Source of the DNA: Periconia sp. R9002
Lineage: Eukaryota; Ascomycota; Dothideomycetes; Pleosporales; Periconiaceae
Assembly (NCBI GenBank): GCA_023627715.1
Contig: JAMAHW010000220.1
Span: 8,971-24,734 of the forward strand
Direction: 5' to 3'
DNA length: 15,764 nucleotides
Below, in pieces: positions 1 to 7,428 of the stretch. Every line of letters begins with the position of its first letter. Position 1 is the first letter of the stretch. Both the position numbers and the translations under genes were made by a program. The notes beneath the pieces were generated by a model. It was given only the letters and a program-made list of their open reading frames with translations, was not told the origin of the DNA and searched no databases.

Positions 1-1
1 A

Positions 2-88
2 ATTGGACGAAGCAAAAGGACCTTCAGCAAGGCAATGTCGGACAGCAAGGAAGTTAGAGCTGCGCTTCAAGATGGAAACGGAGAGTAG
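2..88 (+). CDS. Possible 3' end of a gene entering from the left edge
   Basis: A reading frame is open from the window edge for 28 codons and ends at TAG (86-88). Its last residues read AMSDSKEVRAALQDGNGE, which has a soluble, charged, protein-like composition. Nothing upstream is visible, so start, length and family are unknown. If real, it would be the terminal exon of a plus-strand gene converging on the minus-strand bZIP gene. A run of 28 open codons is not statistically strong, so chance is a serious alternative. Confidence 0.25.
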   Translation: MGRSKRTFSKAMSDSKEVRAALQDGNGE

Positions 89-127
89 ATAACCCTTCTA
101 GCATGCGTGTGCGTTGATAGATCGGAA

Positions 128-286
128 CTGCCAACAAGGCCCTTCAATCATCTTAGGTAGAGGATATCGAGGCTGGAATACATCAAGCTTCCACGTAGAT
201 TCGANGCAGCTGCCAACAAGGCCCTTCAATCATCTTAGGTAGAGGATATCGAGGCTGGAATACATCAAGCTTCCACGTAGATTCGA
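128..286. repeat. 77-bp exact direct duplication flanking a single N
   Basis: Bases 128-204 and 210-286 are identical over 77 bp, from CTGCCAACAAGG to GTAGATTCGA. Five bases lie between them, beginning with the only N in the window (205). An exact repeat abutting an isolated N is the usual mark of two contigs that overlap but were joined with a placeholder gap, so this is probably an assembly artefact and not a biological tandem repeat. Confidence 0.85.
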
Positions 287-458
287 ATAGGCCATTTCTT
301 TCGCAGTAGCGTCCCTCCGTGTTTAAATGAATTTTTAGAACAACTGAGCTATTGTGGGTGACTTTGTAATGACCCACTATGTTGTAATATTCTTTCTCCG
401 CCGACGATAATGTCCGACGATGCGGAAAGGGAAAAAACGATGAATGCCAAATCAATGC

Positions 459-1685
459 TTAATCGGATAAATGCTGACTTCCAGTCGTGGACGAGGCGGC
501 ATGTGAAGGGGCAACGGAGAGGCGGCGCAGACGAGGCGAAGGAGAACGGGCGTAATGGTGTTCGGCGCCGAGTTGTTGAAAGACGATGGATTTGAAGTAG
601 TCACGCTCGCCGCGGTAGTATTCGCTGTCCTCGAAAGCCTGACGGAGTTGCGTCTCGAGGCGGGTGATGCTCTGCGAAGTCTCGCGCTCCTTTTCCTTGC
701 GCCGTGCCCGGAAACGAGCCGATGCTCCCGCGTTGCGCTTCCGCTTTTTGTCGGCCACTTTCGAGGCTGCCTGCACCTCGACCGGGATCTGCACGCTATG
801 GCCCTGTTGGCTCTTGATGGTCATGAGTTGGATGGCACTCTGACCCGAGGGGCCCATTGACATTCGGTATTGATCCTGATGTTGATGGTGCTGTTCAATG
901 GCCATGGTGAGTTCGCGACGGTTCTGCATCAGTGCATTGGAACCGTCGGTCGAGGGAGGGGGAAATCGAGCAGGCCCAATGTACTGGCTGGATGCTGCCG
1001 ACGCCGGCTGGCTGTAGGGAGAGAAGTTGGGGTAGGGGTTGGAGCTGGCGCTGCCTGACTGGGGAAATCCCCTGCGACCCTTTCCACGGGGCGGTGTAGA
1101 TGCCGTTGAAGGCATTGGGAGGTCGAAACAACCGTGTCCGCCTCCGGATGGAGTTCGCAGTAAAAGTTGTGAGGCTGGGTCGGGTTCCAGGGTCCTGCCG
1201 CCGACAGTGCAGGGAGTAGATAGAAATGGAAATGTGTGGACACCAATTGTGCCCGTGGGTCGGGCTACGACACTGGTGCTCTGCTTTCGGTGCACCATGG
1301 AACATCGAGAGCTCACAAGGTGTTGGTTGGGAGGTCGTTCCGGTGGTTGGAAAAGCTTTCCTCGAACATTTCCCTGCGTCGAGTCTACACTCATGGAGCG
1401 GCCGATGGAAGGGAGGCTCTGTGAAGGCTGGTTATCGATGAGGGAGGGCGTTTCCATATTCTGCGAAGCACTCCGCCTTCGGTTGCACTCCTGCTCGGCC
1501 AATTCGAGCTCTGGTTTTAGGATGGAATGCACGCTCGGCAGACTTTCCGATCTCCGGTCCATTGACAATGGGATTGGCGGGCTTTCTAATATGTACCGCG
1601 GTGGGGGCAGCGAAACGGGCACATTATCGACAGCTGCAGCAGAAACGGCTGTTGCGTGAGAGCCTGAGGTTTGTAATCGAGACAT
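459..1685 (-). CDS. bZIP transcription factor
   Basis: Predicted nuclear, sequence-specific DNA-binding regulator of 408 residues from the first in-frame ATG (1683-1685); the stop is TAA at 459-461. A bZIP domain lies near the C-terminus. The basic region is at about residues 313-330, with N318 and R326 in the N-x7-R spacing and the core NAGASARFRARRK. This resembles the fungal Cys3/MetR-like type (SARFR). The zipper that follows is short and weak: heptad positions are Leu343, then Ala, Tyr and Phe, not repeated Leu. The first 300 residues are Pro/Ser/Gln-rich and low in complexity, as in fungal activators. The frame stays open upstream to a stop at about 1980 without any ATG, so an upstream coding exon is possible. 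The true target genes cannot be read from the sequence. Confidence 0.85.
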   Translation of the reverse strand: MSRLQTSGSHATAVSAAAVDNVPVSLPPPRYILESPPIPLSMDRRSESLPSVHSILKPELELAEQECNRRRSASQNMETPSLIDNQPSQSLPSIGRSMSVDSTQGNVRGKLFQPPERPPNQHLVSSRCSMVHRKQSTSVVARPTGTIGVHTFPFLSTPCTVGGRTLEPDPASQLLLRTPSGGGHGCFDLPMPSTASTPPRGKGRRGFPQSGSASSNPYPNFSPYSQPASAASSQYIGPARFPPPSTDGSNALMQNRRELTMAIEQHHQHQDQYRMSMGPSGQSAIQLMTIKSQQGHSVQIPVEVQAASKVADKKRKRNAGASARFRARRKEKERETSQSITRLETQLRQAFEDSEYYRGERDYFKSIVFQQLGAEHHYARSPSPRLRRLSVAPSHAASSTTGSQHLSD

Positions 1686-2500
1686 TGGAACTTGTTGACC
1701 AGATGCCCTCTGGCCGTGAAGGGTCGACCATGGACGATCGGACTCGGAGAATCTGGATGTCTGTTGATTCGAATAGGTGTTCTTTAGGTGGTCGTGGTCA
1801 TATGAAGTCAGAGAGAATTGGGAGGTATGATGAGCGTGAGGGGCCTGGATAGCGAGGAGAGTTTGAGTAGCCAGATCGAAGGTGTTGGAGGCGCTATCTA
1901 TCGACAACACCTGGTGCAGGCGGGGAGATTCGCGGGAGAGAAGAGAAGACGAAGGCCGGGGGTGACGTTTAAATCGCAATTATGTTAGATGAACCTGGGC
2001 ATCTAAGATTGCACGGCAGTTATGGGTTATGTAGATGGCTACGGGTAGGATGACGAGGAAACTGGAAAAAGCATGAATGATGTGCATGTTGATGTACAGA
2101 TGGGCAAGGCAAAAGCAGGGCAAGACCATGCAACGGCAGGGCGGGACAGGACAGGATAGAGACGGGATAGAGACAGGACAGCGAGAGTCGAGTCGAGGCC
2201 AAATGCATGGGCCTCGGAAGGTATAGGTGACATGGTAGAAAAGTGTAATAGCAGGTGGCAGTGATGGCATGGGATGAATGTGCGGTGTAGCGGTGGGTGA
2301 GCAAATGATGCATGGGGTCACAGTAGCGGGCCGCATGGGCGGCATGGATGGCGAAAGAGCAGCAGCAGGTGCAGGCCAGCCAGCAGAGTAAGCACAGCAA
2401 GAGCGAGGCAAGTCAAGTGCAGCCAGCATGGATATAGGTATGGGCATGGGTATGAGGCAACAAAACTCGCCTCAAGACGGCTTATCGTGGTTCGAGAGAG
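1686..2500 (-). promoter_or_regulatory. Leader and promoter region of the bZIP gene
   Basis: About 800 bp upstream of the bZIP ATG hold no convincing gene. On the minus strand the stretch 2129-2200 is strongly pyrimidine-rich (repeats of CTGTCCTGT and CTCTATCC type). Such tracts are common next to transcription starts of filamentous fungi. Several short open frames here have no conserved look. The 294 bp directly upstream of the ATG (1686-1979) are open in the bZIP frame, so part of this region could be coding if an upstream exon exists. Confidence 0.4.
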
Positions 2501-2771
2501 CATTAGCAGAAAGGAACAAAAGAAGCTTGCCTTGCTTGGCTCTCTTGCTGCTCCTCGAAGCGTTCTAGTTTCCTCGTACACAACAGCTGCAGCGCCACCT
2601 CATGGTGTGGATATGTGGGAACGCCCTCGACGTCCGTTAGCTAGCCAGGCCTGCCGGTGTTCCAGAAAGGCGTTTTTTGTGCATTTCCCATTGCTTTTTT
2701 CTTGTTGTGGTGTTCGTTTTTCACATCTTTGTTAGTCCTAAGCCAACCAAACCCAAAGTCATGCCGAATCG

Positions 2772-3047
2772 ATGCCCGATACAAGCCAACCAGAGTGGGT
2801 CGTGTCTGTCGCCAATGCCGAAAGGGCTGCTTCTTGCATCTTGCATACATCTACACTGCATCCAGCCATGGTCGAACTCTTATCAACTGCGGAGCATATC
2901 ATGGATGATGTGGGGGATGATGTAACCCCATGTAATGACATACAACGAACAGGACGCTGTGAGTCGATCATTGCTGCAAGAAAGCAAGGGATTGGATCTT
3001 CAGGGCTGACATGGACATCAAGGTACGGCTTTTGGACTGCAATATAG
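2772..3047 (+). CDS. Weak hypothetical ORF divergent from the bZIP gene
   Basis: A 91-codon frame starts at a true ATG (2772) and ends at TAG (3045-3047). It follows a T-rich stretch (2690-2735) that could be a leader. The product is mildly acidic, contains MVELLSTAEHIMDDVGDD, and has no motif I recognise. An earlier ATG at 2761 opens a different frame, which would act as an overlapping upstream ORF and argues against efficient translation. The opposite strand is also open across this stretch, so neither frame is convincing by itself. It is listed because it is the only ATG-initiated frame of any length between the bZIP gene and 4.1 kb. Confidence 0.22.
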   Translation: MPDTSQPEWVVSVANAERAASCILHTSTLHPAMVELLSTAEHIMDDVGDDVTPCNDIQRTGRCESIIAARKQGIGSSGLTWTSRYGFWTAI

Positions 3048-3185
3048 AGGGGATTGTGACGGTGACGATAAGAAAAACCTATTCTCCACCCGCAAGCTGG
3101 GCAGGAAAAAGATGCCACTGTGTGGCTTGTTGTCCACCTTGTAAACTCATCACGACCATCACCTTAGTAAAGCCCATATCATGTT

Positions 3186-3302
3186 TCAGGCTCTCAAAAC
3201 GTTGCTGCCGAAGAGCCCTATTGGTCATAATGGACGCTTTTTGATTGAATTGCCTGAGGCATCCCAGGGGAAATATAGGTAGGTTGTCAACCGCACCCAC
3301 CT
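3186..3302. repeat. Diverged repeat copy A, ending in TAGGTTGTCAACCGCACCCA
   Basis: The last 23 bases (3280-3302) match 4826-4848 at 22 of 23 positions. By eye the preceding ~90 bases also align with 4742-4825, with gaps and roughly two thirds identity, beginning at TCTCAAAA in both. Similarity stops at the CCACCT edge, so this edge looks like an element terminus and the repeat body lies at lower coordinates. GGTTGTCAACC is itself palindromic and follows a TA, as would fit the end of a Tc1/mariner- or Fot1/pogo-type element. No inverted partner end was found, so the class is not established. Confidence 0.5.
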
Positions 3303-4081
3303 TTGGCTAGGATGCTGATAAGCTTACGGGAGCAGATGCCAAAGCGTCGCGACCACGGCGATCGACCATCTCGTGCTGTCACAATAGCCCCTTTAGACGT
3401 TCATAGCGTTGTCACATGGACACGGCACATATACTAGGAAGGTCCGAGATGGAATCCCTCTGTACATAGGGCGCTTGCCTCATTCATCATGAAGTGCATG
3501 AGCTGTTGTTCCGCCATCAGCTTCGGCTGTCTGGCTTAACATACCGTGGCGTGAAGCCCCTACGTGACCACTAGTACTACCTCTGGGCCCACTAGTACCG
3601 GTTTCTGCAAGGCTGGTATGGTCACACGTAGCCTGCTGCTAGCGACTTGGAGGTCCCAGCGTCTGCGGGCACCGATTGACTGCTTGGTAGAACCTTAGCC
3701 CTCAGGATTTTTTTCTTCCATAGCACTTTATAAGAGCATAGTTCATTTCACTAGAAAGCCTTCAGTACATAGAATAATATATGTTTCCCGAGCGGCAGGA
3801 ACGGCCACTCGGAAAGCTTCCCATCGCCGCGCTAAGTCATCCCGTTGCCCACTGCCCCACGTTGTGCATTTTCTAATCTAGCGACCCACTCTTCAACCAC
3901 GTCAGGATGAAGGATCAACGGATGAGCGAGAGCCTCCACATGTTACTTTCAACTGAACCAGCTCGTACTTGAAAGTTATCAAGGGCGTTGCTTCTCCTAC
4001 CCACCCAAGTTTGAACCATATCCAAGTATCCTTTTAGTTCATTGGCACCGAAAATTCATTTGCTGTAGCCTGCTCATGTTT
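3303..4081. other. Intergenic stretch without a recognisable gene
   Basis: Both strands carry frequent stops and no splice-linked frames that look like protein. The only local structure seen is a short direct repeat of about ten bases, CCACTAGTAC, at about 3568 and 3590, plus a T-rich run near 3710. No RNA gene or mobile element was recognised. Confidence 0.5.
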
Positions 4082-4151
4082 TTATACGTCGGAAGCATCA
4101 TCAACTAGACTAATTTTGTGCCAAAATCCCTTCTAGTATCCCTCTCCTTAA

Positions 4152-4443
4152 TTACTTGTTTCCTTTTTTTTCTTCCCTGCAATTTAATTGAGTCTAAATA
4201 CCACTCATAATATAAGTAAGGCTGAGCTACTTACTCTTTTACCGGATCGCTTGAGTTGGCCGGAACTTGAAATCCCCGTGTTACCTTATCGGCAGGATCT
4301 CCTTTTTGATTGGCACATGGCCTTCCAACATAATCACAGGACTCCATACATCTACTTCTATGCTGTTCTGCAATTGTTGAAGGTTCAATTGATGCGTTCT
4401 TAGATTTGCGTTTCTTGGAAGACGTGGAGGTCGTACGAGGCAT
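4152..4443 (-). CDS. Small two-exon hypothetical gene
   Basis: Exon 1 runs 4443-4235 from an ATG in good context (CCACGATGCC). A strong donor GTAAGT follows at 4234, a TTGCAG acceptor ends at 4177, and exon 2 is 4176-4152. The 58-bp intron joins in phase, giving about 77 residues. The product is basic at the N-terminus (SSKKRKSK, a possible nuclear signal), has three spaced cysteines mid-protein, and ends EEEKKGNK. A second possible donor, GTAATT at 4155, would join to an AATTAG acceptor ending at 4110 and end the protein in DDASDV at 4082. Upstream on the same strand lie a pyrimidine-rich leader, a T26 tract and a TATA box. The family is not recognised. It could be a relic of a longer gene, but promoter and intron signals together favour a real transcript. 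Confidence 0.45.
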
Positions 4444-4480
4444 CGTGGACAAGGCAAGAGGAATAGAGGGGGATTGTTTC

Positions 4481-4550
4481 AAAAAAAAAAAAAAAAAAAA
4501 AAAAAATTTTTTTGGGGAGTTTCTGAAGCAGGAGCATCGAAGCTTTATAT
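4481..4550 (-). promoter_or_regulatory. Homopolymer tract and TATA box upstream of the small gene
   Basis: On the plus strand there are 26 A (4481-4506), then 7 T (4507-4513), then 4 G. Read on the minus strand this is a poly(dT) tract about 40 bases before the ATG at 4443, with ATATAAAG (4550-4543) about 100 bases before it. Poly(dA:dT) tracts deplete nucleosomes in fungal promoters, and the TATA spacing is plausible. The length of such a run is unreliable in assemblies. Confidence 0.4.
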
Positions 4551-4741
4551 CTTGATTTCATGGTGCTTTCTAAAGATTATCCAGACTCGATTTGCGTCAT
4601 TTGGCATGCAATTTCTTGATCCTTGCCAACAACGTAGTCATCTACGAGTTATGTTATGTATCCTTCTCCCGAAACTAGACCAAGCATTTGAATTATCGTT
4701 CTCTTTTAACGCTATGCAGAACCACTCATACCACTACCCAA

Positions 4742-4848
4742 GATTAGAGTCTCAAAAGGCTGCTAAGCACTCTTTATTGCCATTTGGAATTCATGTAGAT
4801 CAATTTCTAATGCCGTTGTTTTAGTTAGGTTGTCAACCCCACCCACCT
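4742..4848. repeat. Diverged repeat copy B, same orientation as copy A
   Basis: Its end (4826-4848) matches 3280-3302 at 22 of 23 bases: TAGGTTGTCAACC, one variable base, then CACCCACCT. The flank to the left is alignable with copy A from TCTCAAAA onward. To the right the two loci are unrelated. Both copies therefore seem to share one terminus of a dispersed element. The terminus coincides with the end of the decayed minus-strand gene, whose last frame runs into a TGA inside the repeat (4833-4835). Confidence 0.5.
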
Positions 4849-5587
4849 GCGTCATGGTTTGTACTCGTATCTGGGTGGTACATGTGGGAGCGATTGGCGC
4901 AAGCCCGAAGGCGTCCGATCAGCTCCATATCCTCGCATTAAGGCCCTGTTGACCTTGCAATTGGTATTCCTACAGCCGGTATGTTAGGATTGGTGCACAT
5001 GTACGCAATCTCGGCGCCACTCAGCCCCTCAGCGAGCAGCCTCTCAACGCGTACTAATTATGAGAGCCATGTAATATACGGGTTGCCTACTTTCGACTTA
5101 TACTCCTCGTCGTATTGACTGACCGGGTAGAGCTTCTGAAGAATCGCTTTGGGGAATTTTGAATTAGGAGAACGATTCCAAGGGCGACTTCGTTGCGCTT
5201 CAAGAGGATCTCTTCGCCCATCGTGAGTTCCTTCCATAGGTTCTCGAGATCTTCATGAAGGCCGTTCCGGCCCGACTCCACCTCATGCTGAGCGCCATCC
5301 CCCTCTGGAAAGTTTTGGTCGAAATATCCGGAAACGTTCGCGCATTTTACTTTGCAACAAACTATCAGGTCTGCTCCTATTGTTTGATGGACCTGACAGC
5401 GGTAATTTTCTCCTAACTAGAGGGTTAGATTTTCGAAAGAGCTTAGTAGAATTATATGCCGGTAGGCTTTGTTTAGCGCATTGCAGAAAGGCTGCGAGCG
5501 CAGTTGGCCAGGGGAAGGTAGCCGGTGAAAGACTGACAAGGCGGCAAGGCAATGGACCGAAGGACGTCTCAGTCTCGTTGGGAGCAT
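4833..5587 (-). pseudogene. Decayed gene with three in-frame stops and one frameshift
   Basis: From ATG 5587-5585 one frame reads MLPTRLRRPSVHCLAALSVF and on, is interrupted by TAG (5419-5417), then resumes with convincing protein such as LENLWKELTMGEEILL. Near 5148-5150 (a CCCCAAAG run) the coding look jumps to another frame, which reads ILQKLYPVSQYDEEYK. That frame then has TAA at 5060-5058, resumes as VERLLAEGLSGAEIAYMC, has TAA at 4940-4938, and runs on to TGA at 4835-4833. Each stop could derive from CAA or CAG. An intron could remove the first stop (weak donor GTCTTT near 5531, CTGTCAG acceptor near 5394, CTAAC branch between), but not the later damage. The family is not recognised. The basic, Arg-rich start could be a mitochondrial presequence, which is only a guess. 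Confidence 0.5.
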
Positions 5588-5949
5588 GGCGTATCATAAG
5601 AACACAGAAATTCCATTGATCTTACATAGACTTGAAGCCGCACCTTGCTTTCGAACAAACTCTAGGCGCAGATGGGATTTCGAGCGGGCACGCGTAGGAG
5701 ACCTCCCGCAAGCATGCACTAGGTTTGTCGAACTTCAATGATGTGCAACCCCTGTCTTGTGAATTGGCTTCATTTATCGGAGGTGCGCGTAATGGGGCTG
5801 CGGCCTGACCAACGGGTTGTGACGCTAACCACTTTGGCCAAAATACGGTATTCTGGCCAAAAAGGTTAGCGTGCCCCTGTTGATGTCCTGCTGATGTCCC
5901 CTTCTAGGTGGATTCTTTCCACCATCAATTCACGATCATCGTTTGGAAT
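5588..5949. promoter_or_regulatory. Divergent intergenic region with a 51-bp hairpin
   Basis: This region separates the starts of the minus-strand decayed gene and the plus-strand gene at 5950. An inverted repeat has arms 5822-5840 (ACGCTAACC...TGGCCA) and 5854-5872, pairing 17 of 19 bases around a 13-base loop. Each arm holds the words CGCTAACC and TGGCCA. A near-duplicate of CTGTTGATGTCC / CTGCTGATGTCC follows at about 5877-5900. A dimeric regulator site or a foldback relic are both possible. The hairpin ends about 78 bp before the ATG. Confidence 0.5.
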
Positions 5950-7428
5950 ATGTCCGAAGACAGGGTAAACTTGGATATCTTGCAAGACATACTTAAAATT
6001 TATCAAAACCATCATGCGGGTTGCTGTGTGCTATCGCCAGAGTTACGCAAATCGCTCGACCAGGAGCTACGTGGCCTTCAATCAACCGCGCCTCCAGCTC
6101 GGATAGAACCACCGCCGAGCCAGAGCCATGGGAACATCTCAACGCCCGGAGTACAGTTTTTCATGGAAACTGGGGTTTCAGATGTCGCGACAAAGAAGAG
6201 AAAAGAAGCGGGGAGTTCAGATGTCGCTACAAAGAAAACAAAACGCTGCAGTCCGAGAAAGGGCAAACCTGCGTGGAAAACTGCCGCGGACTTGTTTGTA
6301 GCGGAGGCGCCCCTGACGCAAGACTGGAACACCAGAGTGGAGGGATTACTCCAGGAATCTAGATCTTCCTCTGAGCCCACTGAGCAACAATTCGAATCAA
6401 CACAAGGGCCTGGAAAACTGGTAGTGCATCGAGCAAGGTACCACCTCCGAAAGGCTGCAAGTTTGGTTAGCGAGGCTTCTCGCTCACTAGCCTTTGGCCG
6501 AGTATACTTGCTCTGCACTCTCTCATATCTCTGCGTACTGGAAAACCGGAATCTCGTTGAAGAGAAGGCCATCTGCGATCTAATGACTGCGATAGCACCC
6601 GAAGGCTCTAAAGCACCCGAAGGCTCTAAAGCACCCGAAGGCTCTGATGAATACAAGAGGCGAATTCGGGACGGCGCGAAGCAGTTGAATACAAAACTGA
6701 TGAGTGGTTTGGTCAAAGCAGGCTGGACATGGAGACAAGTAACAACGTTGTTCTTTTTCTGTTGGTATCTCTACCGATTGCATCTAATGGCATACTTACA
6801 GCGGCAGGTGCACCATCTCGTCTATATCTCTACACATGCATCACCCATCCCAAGAGCCTGGCCCACATAATCAGCGTATTAGGGAAACCAGAATACTTGC
6901 CACCTAAGGATGCGATTTGCGTTAACCTCACGATCCCAGAAATCATCAAACGCTGGGAGCCGACCGTTGAGTAAGCCATATGGTCGTTGGAGGTGCTTTT
7001 CTCTAATTGATTACAGGCTACGTGTAGCGGACAAATTGCTGGGATACTCACGGGAGTTTGAAGTCACCACCACGACTAGAGTCTTGGATGTGACTCTAGA
7101 CCGCGGCATTTCGATATGCAGGGGGTTGAGAAACGACCGTGTAATTAAGGAACATGAGGTAGAAGGAGGTGGTGCTTGTACTCTGAGCCCAAGCAGAGCA
7201 GGTACTTGTACCCTCTAGTTTCTTTGTCTCCCTTGCTGATGATACGTAGACTACGCCGCTATCCAAAACCCTAACCAGCAAACACGGAGCACATCCCCGA
7301 TCAACCCAGAGGAAGCAAACACCAGCTCATTCGATCAAGATGAATCCCAAGGGAATGCTACAGGCGCAGACGAACTGTTAGACGGCTGGACTGATGCTGT
7401 AGATTGGAAGCTCTATACGACATTGTAA
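5950..7428 (+). CDS. Uncharacterised four-exon gene
   Basis: The model is exons 5950-6738, 6855-6970, 7017-7201 and 7250-7428, totalling 422 residues in one continuous frame. Introns 2 (6971-7016: GTAAGC, CTAAT, TTACAG) and 3 (7202-7249: GTACTT, CTGAT, ACGTAG) are convincing. Intron 1 has a clear donor GTAACA at 6739. The best-looking acceptor (CTTACAG, ending 6801) puts exon 2 out of frame, and only the weaker CCCAAG at 6854 restores it; a frameshift in the gene is the alternative. The protein has a helical N-terminus, a duplicated SDVATKK segment inside a Lys-rich stretch (about residues 77-105, a possible nuclear signal), an APEGSK hexapeptide repeat (about 216-232), then PEYLPPKDAICVNL and an acidic C-terminus ending DWKLYTTL. 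No family is recognised. Its 3' coding end overlaps that of the minus-strand gene by 16 bp. Confidence 0.6.
6595..6645 (+). repeat. 18-bp in-frame minisatellite (APEGSK)
   Basis: GCACCCGAAGGCTCTAAA is repeated exactly at 6595-6612 and 6613-6630, and a third copy (6631-6645) covers 15 bases. The period is six codons, so length changes keep the reading frame. The perfect identity indicates recent expansion or ongoing homogenisation. Confidence 0.9.
7413..7428. other. 16-bp overlap of convergent coding ends
   Basis: The minus gene stops at TAG (7415-7413) and the plus gene at TAA (7426-7428), so the last five codons or so of each are shared on opposite strands. Transcripts including 3' UTRs must therefore overlap further, making natural antisense pairing likely. 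Confidence 0.6.

Noticed and set aside
895..1659. Long plus and minus frames inside the bZIP gene
   Set aside because: They are alternate-frame shadows of the GC-rich, Pro/Ser-coding sequence and lack domains.
459..1979. Full 506-codon frame as the bZIP protein
   Set aside because: Its first codon is TTG and the first ATG is at 1685. A TAA lies immediately upstream, so the extra 98 codons are leader or need an unseen exon.
2759..3118. 119-codon minus frame
   Set aside because: It starts at GTG, has a Cys/Ser-rich random look, and mirrors the equally weak plus frame.
3280..4848. A single 1.57-kb transposon bounded by the two GGTTGTCAACC repeats
   Set aside because: The two copies are in the same orientation and their alignable flanks both lie to the left, so they are two copies of one end, not the two ends of one element.
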